Below, piece after piece: positions 52,268 to 59,129 of a stretch of 64,000 nucleotides of DNA. A program made the translations under genes and the position numbers. Under the pieces are notes generated by a model, which ran no database searches, was not told the DNA's origin, and worked only from the letters and a program-made list of their open reading frames with translations. The stretch lies in assembly GCA_031556475.1 (NCBI GenBank), contig JAVBSY010000002.1, forward strand, positions 1-64,000, given 5' to 3'. Position 1 is the stretch's first letter. Each line of letters starts with the position of its first letter. The DNA is from Azoarcus sp031556475 (GTDB lineage Bacteria; Pseudomonadota; Gammaproteobacteria; Burkholderiales; Rhodocyclaceae).

Positions 52268-53197
52268 CACTGACGGATCGCTAGCGAAAAAGCGCTCGGC
52301 AACCCCCCAGAAATGCCAAGCGGCCGGTTCTTCCCGCACTGCCTGCTCCAATTCCGCAAAAACTGCCGCAATCAGCTCTTCGACGCTGTCGCGCACGCCC
52401 AGCGTCCGGATGCGCAAAAAACGCTCGCCATCCGTCATGCGAATGCCTGTCAGATACACCACAGCCGGAATGCGCCGCTCCACCGCTAGACGGAAAAAAG
52501 CCCGCGGCACATGTGCCGGCATCCCTAAAAACAAGATCTGTTCGCTAGCCTCAACCTGATCGGCCGGCACATCCGCCGCAACTATCACCGGCTCCCCCGC
52601 GCGCAAGGCTCTCAGCGCCAAACGTAAATCAGCCGCCACATCCAGCACAGGGCGCCGCAGCGGCCGCGCCGCCATTACGTTGCGCTTGCGCGCATAGAGC
52701 CACGCAACCCGTCTTCCTGCAAATTGCTCCTGCTTCGGTTTGATTGCCAACGCATTCGGCGTCAACCCCTGCGCTGCCGCATGGCGCAACCCCCACATCC
52801 CCGCTCCCCAGTGAAACGTATATAGCAGCACGCCCGTACCTACTTCCGGCCACACGCCCTCCACGCTCAAATGACGCTTCATCCATGCATCCGACCGGAA
52901 ACGCGCCAGGAACAGGTCCGCATGGTCCACCAGCGTCACCAGACGCCGAGTGCGCAAAAAGGCCTCCTCCCCCGTGATACCACCGTTCCCGGCACTATCC
53001 GCTTTCGCCCAACCGCGTACCCGCGCTTCGGCCAGCGCCTGTTCGCAGGCAGTGCCATACAGGAAACGCCAACTGGCAAGTTTTTTATACAGCGCGAAAC
53101 ACCAACGCCACGGCAACACCGCAGCCAATCCCGGCACGAGAAACAATTCGACGAGATCCCGCCCCTCGACGCGCAGCCGCCGCAATCCGCCTTTCAT
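52238..53197 (-). CDS. LpxL/HtrB-like acyltransferase, degenerate active site
   Basis: The 319-residue protein has the lipid A late-acyltransferase layout: PGLAAVLPWRW, DLFLARFRS, LLYTFHWGAGMWG, VIVAADVPADQ, LGMPAHVPRAFFRLA and RIPAVVYLTG. In LpxL-type enzymes the catalytic motif is H-x4-D/E; here it reads HWGAGM, so the acidic residue is replaced by methionine. It may have lost or changed activity. The ATG at 53197 overlaps the wzt-like stop (ATGA). The last 30 bases overlap the end of the large plus-strand gene. Confidence 0.85.
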   Translation of the reverse strand: MKGGLRRLRVEGRDLVELFLVPGLAAVLPWRWCFALYKKLASWRFLYGTACEQALAEARVRGWAKADSAGNGGITGEEAFLRTRRLVTLVDHADLFLARFRSDAWMKRHLSVEGVWPEVGTGVLLYTFHWGAGMWGLRHAAAQGLTPNALAIKPKQEQFAGRRVAWLYARKRNVMAARPLRRPVLDVAADLRLALRALRAGEPVIVAADVPADQVEASEQILFLGMPAHVPRAFFRLAVERRIPAVVYLTGIRMTDGERFLRIRTLGVRDSVEELIAAVFAELEQAVREEPAAWHFWGVAERFFASDPSVSAQQPALEV

Positions 53198-54399
53198 GAC
53201 CATCGGTGCGGTAAATGCACCAATCCCGGCGCAGGAATTGGCGATATGAACTTGAAATGCACACATTCATACCATTCATCGTAAACAACAATTCCGGAGG
53301 AATCGAACAAATAGACACTCACCACATAATCTCCGCTACTTAGCGGCAAATCCGGAAATACCACTGTCGCGCGCCAGCGCCCATCCTCCATGCGCACCGG
53401 TGAAACACCATCGACGTGCGTCCCGACCGATGTGACTCCCACCCCATTGACCTGCTCCAGCATCATTCCCATGCAGGGTTGTTCCTCATCTTGCACGTAA
53501 GCCATCATCGTCACCACAAGATCGCGGCTTTCCAGCAAGGGAAGCTGTCCGGCGGCCGGCGTGGACTCCAATCCCGCCACCGAAACATCGACGATGCCTG
53601 CCCGGCGCTCCAGGGGAAGAGGTGCAGACAGGACAGGCCGCGGTGCGCTGACGGAAGCATCGTCCAGCGCTCGCACATGTGCCTCGTAAGAAGTCAACAC
53701 CTGCTCCGTCGGCCCGAAGCCTTTCGGCCGACCACCGTCCAACCACAGCGTCACGTCGCATAACTGGCGAATGTGATACAAACTGTGCGAACAGAATAAA
53801 ATCGTGCACCCGCTGTGGCGAAAAGCGGTAATACGTTCCACGCACTTTTTCTGGAAATGCTGATCGCCTACCGCCAATGCCTCGTCGATGATCAGCACCT
53901 CCGGCTCGACCGCCGTCACCAACGCGAAAGCCAACCGCACGACCATACCGGAAGAATAGGTCTTGACCGGGCGATCGATCGCCTCCTCCAGTTCGGCGAA
54001 AGCGATGATACTTTCTTCCAACTCGGTCATCTTCCGCTCAGGAATTCCGATCAGCGCACCGCCGAAATACAGGTTGTCACGGCCACTGAACTCAGGATGG
54101 AAACCGGCCCCCAGTTCCAGAATCGCGGTTACCCGCCCGCGGTGCGCAATCCGGCCTGTCGTCGGCCGCAAGGTTCCGGCAGCAAGCTTGAGCAAAGTAC
54201 TCTTACCCGCGCCATTGTCGCCCACCAACCCCATGCACTGTCCACGCGCGAGGGTGAACGAAACCCCTGCCAAGGCCCAATGATCGCGGTGCAAACTGCG
54301 CCCCGTCAGCAGCGCCTTCAACCGTGTGCGCGGCGAGTCGTACAACTTGTAGCCCTTGCTCAGATTTTCGGCGCGCAACGCCACATCGGCCCTGCTCAC
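53194..54399 (-). CDS. O-antigen ABC transporter ATP-binding protein (Wzt-like)
   Basis: The 401-residue protein has a full ABC ATPase: GLVGDNGAGKSTLL near 58-71, the signature YSSGMVVRLAF, VLIIDEALAVGD and the H-loop CSHSLYH. About 150 extra C-terminal residues are beta-rich (VVFPDLPLSSGDYVVSVYLFD). That extension is found in Wzt proteins that recognise the capped non-reducing end of an O-antigen before export. The start is the GTG at 54399 overlapping the permease stop (GTGA). Confidence 0.92.
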   Translation of the reverse strand: MSRADVALRAENLSKGYKLYDSPRTRLKALLTGRSLHRDHWALAGVSFTLARGQCMGLVGDNGAGKSTLLKLAAGTLRPTTGRIAHRGRVTAILELGAGFHPEFSGRDNLYFGGALIGIPERKMTELEESIIAFAELEEAIDRPVKTYSSGMVVRLAFALVTAVEPEVLIIDEALAVGDQHFQKKCVERITAFRHSGCTILFCSHSLYHIRQLCDVTLWLDGGRPKGFGPTEQVLTSYEAHVRALDDASVSAPRPVLSAPLPLERRAGIVDVSVAGLESTPAAGQLPLLESRDLVVTMMAYVQDEEQPCMGMMLEQVNGVGVTSVGTHVDGVSPVRMEDGRWRATVVFPDLPLSSGDYVVSVYLFDSSGIVVYDEWYECVHFKFISPIPAPGLVHLPHRWS

Positions 54400-55196
54400 A
54401 GCCAATCAACCAGTTGTTCGCGACTGCGCACCGCCAGACGGTCAAGCATAAGCAGCGCCGCGCCGAGCCAGAGCGCACTGATTCCCCATATTTCCGCGCC
54501 CGGCCAAGCGCCGGCAAGCAATACCGATTGATAGCCCATCACGAGCGCACTCATCGGATTGAGCCACAATACCCAGCGCCATGGCTCGGGAAACATCGTG
54601 ACCTGAAATAACACCGGTGACAGAAAAATCCCCACCGACAGTAGAAAAGCCACCACCTGCGACGTATCGCGCAACGCCGCCGTCAAGATGGCCAGCATAT
54701 AAGCCAACACAAAACAGAGCGCGAACTGCATCACAAGCAGCAACGGCAATGCAAGCAATGCCGGCGAAAAATGATGCAATGGCACGTAGAGCAATGCCAG
54801 CAGTACGATCAGCGGCGAATGGATAACCATGCTCGCCAGCACGGCTCGCGCAGGAAAAAGCGCCGGCGGCAGTGGATTTTTCTGCAAAACCCCTCCGGAA
54901 TCGACCAGGCTCGTCGTGCCTCGCATCACCGCATCGCAAAAACTCATCCATGGCAGTGCGCCTACAATCAAATACGCCCCCACACGTGGCGTGGGCGCCC
55001 CGGCACTCAAGCGCATCGCAAAAACGATATCGAAAACGAGGAAATACGCCGCGACAGTCAGCAGTGGCTGGACGTACGCCCAAAGAATGCCCGCCGCAGT
55101 GCCGGCATTGCGCGCCGCAATCTCGCGCCGCGCCATCATCCACAATAATGAACGGGCGCGCCACAACGCAGGAAATTCAACCCGCAAAACCGACAT
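54396..55196 (-). CDS. O-antigen ABC transporter permease (Wzm-like)
   Basis: The 266-residue ABC-2 type permease has about six membrane helices and the N-terminal MARREIAARNAGTAAGILWAYVQPL segment typical of Wzm/TagG proteins, plus NPMSALVMGYQSVLLAG near the end. With the Wzt-like ATPase it should export a polyprenyl-linked glycan to the periplasm. Its TM number and length are normal. Confidence 0.92.
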   Translation of the reverse strand: MSVLRVEFPALWRARSLLWMMARREIAARNAGTAAGILWAYVQPLLTVAAYFLVFDIVFAMRLSAGAPTPRVGAYLIVGALPWMSFCDAVMRGTTSLVDSGGVLQKNPLPPALFPARAVLASMVIHSPLIVLLALLYVPLHHFSPALLALPLLLVMQFALCFVLAYMLAILTAALRDTSQVVAFLLSVGIFLSPVLFQVTMFPEPWRWVLWLNPMSALVMGYQSVLLAGAWPGAEIWGISALWLGAALLMLDRLAVRSREQLVDWL

Positions 55197-55437
55197 TGAG
55201 CACTTTCTGGATCATAAAAAAGGCGCTATTTTCCGCTCCCATGCAAGAAGGGGCAAGCAGGACCGGTGACTTTGCCTGTGATGGAGGCACCGCTTTCCAC
55301 ATCCCGCCACTGCGCGAAACATACCGCATGAGTGGTCCAGCCGTTACGGGCAAACCACCCATATCGCGAAACGTGGCATCAGCTTCAAAACGGCTCACCC
55401 GGTAGGGCACTCGCAAAAACTCGCGCACCGCACTCAA
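55177..55437 (-). CDS. Possible small ORF upstream of wzm, unknown
   Basis: An 86-codon frame beginning with TTG at 55437 ends 20 bases inside the permease gene. It encodes VREFLRVPYRVSRFEADATF and ends with SAFFMIQKVLNVGFAG. It has a start codon only of the TTG kind, no clear ribosome site and no family resemblance. It could be a short real gene coupled to wzm, or a remnant. Treat as doubtful. Confidence 0.25.
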   Translation of the reverse strand: MSAVREFLRVPYRVSRFEADATFRDMGGLPVTAGPLMRYVSRSGGMWKAVPPSQAKSPVLLAPSCMGAENSAFFMIQKVLNVGFAG

Positions 55438-55531
55438 ACAGTGCCACTCCCGACCGCTCTTTGTCTTCTTCTAGCAAAAACGCTCCGTCTCCAGGGAGAA
55501 CTCGATTTGCAGTGATACCGCTATTTCGCAG
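55438..55531. other. Gap between the parvulin gene and wzm
   Basis: If the small ORF above is not real, about 335 bases (55197-55531) carry no gene. I find no terminator or consensus promoter, though an open 48-codon frame without a start (VLPGDGAFLLEEDKERSG) overlaps 55375-55520 and may be decayed coding sequence. Confidence 0.35.
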
Positions 55532-56488
55532 TCACCGTTTATCTACCGGTAGCGGCTTTATCTTCTTTTCGCCCCCCTGGGCACCCCCGTCTTTTCCCGC
55601 GCCTCCATGTTGCGCACTGAAAGCTTCGATAGCAGCCGAATCAGGCCGAGCAGCAGCCATGATCCTATCGGAATGAGCCTTACGCTCTTTCTGCAGTAGC
55701 GCAGCCTCTGCCTCTTTCACTAGTTCCCCGCGCACCTCGTCGAACGAACGCTGGCCTGCAGGTAATTTTTCATCGACGCGGACGATATGCAGGCCAAACT
55801 GGGTCTGTACCAGATCGGGCACCACGCCTGGCACATCGAGCGCGAAAACGGCTATCTCGAAGGGTGGCACCATTCGACCGCGGCCGAAGACTCCCAAATC
55901 GCCACCAGTGCTGGAAGTAGCGAGATCTTCGGAATACTCCTCAGCCAGCGCGGCGAAATCCGCGCCAGGCAACTGCGCGGCACTGAGTACCCGCTCCGCT
56001 ATGGCGCGGGCTGCTTCATCCGAGCCTCTGATCAGGATGTGCCTCGCGTGGACACGCTCACCGCTCTTGAAACGTTCCGGGTTCGCCTTATAAACGCTGC
56101 GGGCATACGCCTCGACCGCAGCGGAGTCCGGCTGGATGGCACGATCGATCTCAGCCATCCGAGCGTCTGACAGTATCCGCTCACGAGCAAGACGTAGTTG
56201 CGCAACGATATCCGGCCGACGGGCCAACCCGGAGTTCTCTGCCTCGGCAGCGAATACCCGGCGCACATAGAGACTGGTTGCTAGCTGAGAAACGTTTTCC
56301 GGCTTCGCCAGCAACGGACCGCGCACTTCTTCAGGCGCGCGCAGGGCATCAGCCAGAATGTCGCTTTCATTAATGACAACGCCATCATTTTCACCACGCA
56401 GCAGAACAGCGTCTTCTGCCTGCACCAGCGGCACGGCGAAAGCGCAGGTCAGCAACAGGGCCGCATGGCGCAAAATGCTAGTGTTCAT
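55532..56488 (-). CDS. Periplasmic parvulin-type peptidyl-prolyl isomerase
   Basis: The 318-residue precursor has a signal peptide (cleavage likely after VQA, about residue 24), a helical SurA/PpiD-like chaperone part and one rotamase domain (about 142-240) with VHARHILIRG, ADFAALAEEYSEDLATSSTGGDLGVFGRG, FEIAVFALDVPG and TQFGLHIVRV. It ends in a Lys/Gly-rich tail. The ATG at 56488 follows GGA; 12 upstream codons are less likely. It resembles EpsD-like isomerases of exopolysaccharide loci as well as SurA relatives. Folding of outer-surface proteins is its probable role. Confidence 0.88.
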   Translation of the reverse strand: MNTSILRHAALLLTCAFAVPLVQAEDAVLLRGENDGVVINESDILADALRAPEEVRGPLLAKPENVSQLATSLYVRRVFAAEAENSGLARRPDIVAQLRLARERILSDARMAEIDRAIQPDSAAVEAYARSVYKANPERFKSGERVHARHILIRGSDEAARAIAERVLSAAQLPGADFAALAEEYSEDLATSSTGGDLGVFGRGRMVPPFEIAVFALDVPGVVPDLVQTQFGLHIVRVDEKLPAGQRSFDEVRGELVKEAEAALLQKERKAHSDRIMAAARPDSAAIEAFSAQHGGAGKDGGAQGGEKKIKPLPVDKR

Positions 56489-56757
56489 TTGAAGATTCCT
56501 GACTACAGAAAAATTGTAAAGCACGAAATCCTTCCCCTATCGTTTTCCTTCGCTCAAACCACACCAGCATGCAAGGCACAACGCAGGATGGAAAAACAGT
56601 GAAACGGTAATACATCAAACAATACAAACGAAAATTTCCCTATCCGGAAAACCGGATAGCCAAATTCTCCATATGTTTGATCGCAGCACAACTGAAGGCG
56701 GAAATTCGATGTGAAGCCTAACAAACCAAGTCAGACCAATCAGAGTTTCAACCCAAT
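56489..56757. other. Intergenic region before the parvulin gene
   Basis: About 270 AT-rich bases (318 to the next gene) hold a TACAAT -10-like hexamer on the minus strand at 56518-56513 for the parvulin gene and a tight hairpin at 56640-56659. No gene is supported. Confidence 0.5.
56640..56659. repeat. Perfect 8-bp stem hairpin, AAAA loop
   Basis: CTATCCGG pairs with CCGGATAG around AAAA. It has no T-run directly after it, so it may be an operator or an RNA structure in the parvulin leader rather than a terminator. Confidence 0.4.
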
Positions 56758-56788
56758 AAAAAAGGGCGGGTTTCCCCGCCCTTTTTTT
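56758..56788 (-). terminator. Strong terminator of the surface protein gene
   Basis: GGGCGGG (56764-56770) pairs with CCCGCCC (56775-56781) around TTTC, with A6 on one side and T7 on the other. It begins 19 bases after the stop of the surface protein gene and works in both directions. Confidence 0.92.
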
Positions 56789-56806
56789 CATACTACGCCT
56801 TCCGTA

Positions 56807-58495
56807 TTAACGGGTAAAGCGGTGATCCCAGTTCGCGCCGTAGTTGGCCGCTGCGCCAATCCCGACGTTGCCGTTGGTCGCTTTCACGAACGACTGGCCA
56901 AGAACCGGCAGACCAGCAGCTCTGAACGCCGTGTTGATGCTCGCCCAACCAGAGATGAAGCTATTGGTGGAGATATCGCTACGAGCAATCTTGGCACCCA
57001 GCACGGAAGTGCCACTCAGCGCGTTGAAAGCCACCACGTTGGTTTCGCCGCAAAGCTCAGCGCTGACCGGGGTCCCCGGGGAGATTACAGCACCAGCCTG
57101 AGCGGTACGCTCGGAACGGTCAAAGAACGAAACCGCACTGCCACCGAGGCCGATGCACGCCGTATTGCCATCAAGGCGAACGTTCACGCCGCCACCTGCG
57201 GAGGTGTAAGGACCAGCATCAACCGTCTGCGGCAGAGAAGCCCCTGTAGCAGCACTGAAGTAGGCGCCGTTGGCAAGAGCCCAGTTGGTGATGGTAGCAG
57301 CCTGAGCGTTGTCGTGATCCGCGACTGCGGCACTGACAGTAGTGTTATAGACACCCCTGTTGAACACCAGCTTCGCGTTCCCGGTTGCAGCGTAATCGAC
57401 CGCAAGCGCATAGCGGCGGGTCGGCATCGAGAACACCCAGTCCGTCATCCCACCGAACGCAGGATCGGTAATGAACTCATTGCTGACCGAGGTCACCGCA
57501 ATCGACTTCGCCAACAAGGAGGCCTGGAGTTCCGCCGCGCCCGGAGCAACAGCCGTCACATACGGCGTGGAGAGATCAGGCAGGTCATAGTACGCCGCGT
57601 TGATCAGACCCTTCAGCAGCAACGGATCAGCCGTCAGATTGGAAACCGCAGCCGTATCGGCAGTTTGCGGGAACCACACGAAGTTACCACGACCGATCAC
57701 GCCAGTCGCGTTAGTGGCGGCGATTACCGACGCATTCCCACCCCAAGCAGCCGCTTCGGGGACGTTGAGGATGGTCCAGCTACCCATCAGGCCACCGGTC
57801 GGCGTATTGAAGCCCTGAGCGCGGGCGTCAAGCTCGCTGGTGATATCCAGAAGCAGACGACCACCATTCACCGCTTCGAGACCGCACTCCACGGTACCGT
57901 CGGCCTTGTGCTTGACTTTCGGGTAAATGGTCGTGGTAGGAGTAGCGGCAGCGGCTTCCGTGGCTTCCGCAGTATTGCCCTGCGGCAGGATATCGGCCAT
58001 ATTGAAAATCTCAACATAGCCTTCCAGCGTACCCTCTATGTTCTGACCAGGCAGACGGGCAGCGATGAAGCTTTGACCGCTAACCGTAGCCGGAATCGTG
58101 CAAGAGTTGTCCGGCGTCACCAGCATGGCACCGTTATTCGAACCCTTTTGAACCTGGCCGGTCCACACGTCACCCGGCGACAGATAGAGCTGGAAGTCGA
58201 ACACGTCGTCGGAGTTCTGCGCGCCGCGGAAACGAACCTTGACCGCTTTGCCATGGAGGGTATCGGTATTGATGATATTGATAACAGTGGTATTGCCATT
58301 CTGCGCGCTGTAATACGGCACCAGCAGAATATGGCCACGACCGTCCGCCGCAAACCTCAACTCAGTCGTGGTGACCTGCGAAAGGCTGTCAACGTCGGCA
58401 TTCGGCTGGGTACCCGGCAGAACACCTGCAAAGGCACCCGCTGCAAACCCGCCCGTCAGGGCAGCAACACTCAGCGAAAGAAATGTCTTCTTCAT
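56807..58495 (-). CDS. Surface-layer-like exported protein
   Basis: The 562-residue precursor has a clear signal peptide (MKKTFLSLSVAALTGGFAAG, cleavage after AFA at about 23). The mature protein is rich in Ala, Gly, Thr, Asn and Val with few charges and only four or five cysteines, like surface-array or adhesin-type proteins. The N-terminal GRGHILLVPYYSAQNGNTTV and KAVKVRFRGAQNSDDVFDF segments recall a family annotated as cell-surface/S-layer proteins in betaproteobacteria (memory-based). GGGAG lies five bases before ATG, codons are strongly biased and the terminator is strong, all signs of high expression. No anchor is visible; it neighbours type II secretion genes. Confidence 0.75.
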   Translation of the reverse strand: MKKTFLSLSVAALTGGFAAGAFAGVLPGTQPNADVDSLSQVTTTELRFAADGRGHILLVPYYSAQNGNTTVINIINTDTLHGKAVKVRFRGAQNSDDVFDFQLYLSPGDVWTGQVQKGSNNGAMLVTPDNSCTIPATVSGQSFIAARLPGQNIEGTLEGYVEIFNMADILPQGNTAEATEAAAATPTTTIYPKVKHKADGTVECGLEAVNGGRLLLDITSELDARAQGFNTPTGGLMGSWTILNVPEAAAWGGNASVIAATNATGVIGRGNFVWFPQTADTAAVSNLTADPLLLKGLINAAYYDLPDLSTPYVTAVAPGAAELQASLLAKSIAVTSVSNEFITDPAFGGMTDWVFSMPTRRYALAVDYAATGNAKLVFNRGVYNTTVSAAVADHDNAQAATITNWALANGAYFSAATGASLPQTVDAGPYTSAGGGVNVRLDGNTACIGLGGSAVSFFDRSERTAQAGAVISPGTPVSAELCGETNVVAFNALSGTSVLGAKIARSDISTNSFISGWASINTAFRAAGLPVLGQSFVKATNGNVGIGAAANYGANWDHRFTR

Positions 58496-58685
58496 AAAAA
58501 CTCCCAGGAAAAATCCAAAAGTCCGTCTAGGCTCAAGCGCAACGACTCTTTCGTTTAATTACGCGCCATGGAAAATAGCACAGCGTTTTAATAACACGCA
58601 ACCAGCAAGCCCCTAAGCACCACGCCAGTTGCAAAAAAGCAACGAAATTAGGCCGATTCGATACGCGCCCTCCCATGCATGCTTT

Positions 58686-59129
58686 TTAAAGACGCTGATG
58701 CCACCACCAGGCACCATCCTCCAAAATCCATGTTTCATCGACATGCGTCGACGAAACTCCATCCCGCGAAATGGGCGCCATTTTGTAGTCGATCCTGATT
58801 GTGGCCGTGCAGGCTTCGGCTTCGCAGGCGACCTTGACTACCTCGACCCCGGTCCAACTCACCGCGCCACCTATTCGGCCACGGTACCGCTTGAAGTCGA
58901 CCAGCGCCCGGTAGGAAGGCGCGGAAAAACTATAAGCTTTTTCCCACTCCCCCGCAATGAGGGCTTCCCAGCGGGCCTGAGCGCGCTCGTGCACAATCTC
59001 TTCAGGCGTGCGCGGCGACAGGGCGGTGCATGCGGAAAGCATCGAGCCGGCAAGACAGAGGCCCACCACAGCCAAACGGCCATGGGCGCTGAGACGAGAT
59101 CGGAACTGGATGTTTGCGTTTTGGGTCAT
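58686..59129 (-). CDS. Lipoprotein coupled to gspD, pilotin candidate
   Basis: The 147-residue lipoprotein has a basic start and the lipobox LSAC with Cys34. The mature part begins TPEEIVHERAQARWEALIAGEWEKAYSF and has a beta-rich centre with two cysteines (CEAEAC) and WILEDGAWWWHQRL at its end, resembling an NTF2-like fold. Its ATG overlaps the gspD stop (ATGA). A small lipoprotein made with a secretin is a natural pilotin candidate, but the sequence resembles no pilotin I know. Confidence 0.82.
   Translation of the reverse strand: MTQNANIQFRSRLSAHGRLAVVGLCLAGSMLSACTALSPRTPEEIVHERAQARWEALIAGEWEKAYSFSAPSYRALVDFKRYRGRIGGAVSWTGVEVVKVACEAEACTATIRIDYKMAPISRDGVSSTHVDETWILEDGAWWWHQRL

Noticed and set aside
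55532..58495. PEP-CTERM/exosortase system suggested by the EpsD-like isomerase
   Set aside because: The surface protein ends in ANWDHRFTR without a PEP motif, helix and basic tail, and no exosortase gene is present.
56711..58558. 615-codon plus-strand open frame
   Set aside because: It mirrors the surface protein gene, which has a signal peptide, ribosome site and terminator. The antisense product is arginine-rich and unstructured.
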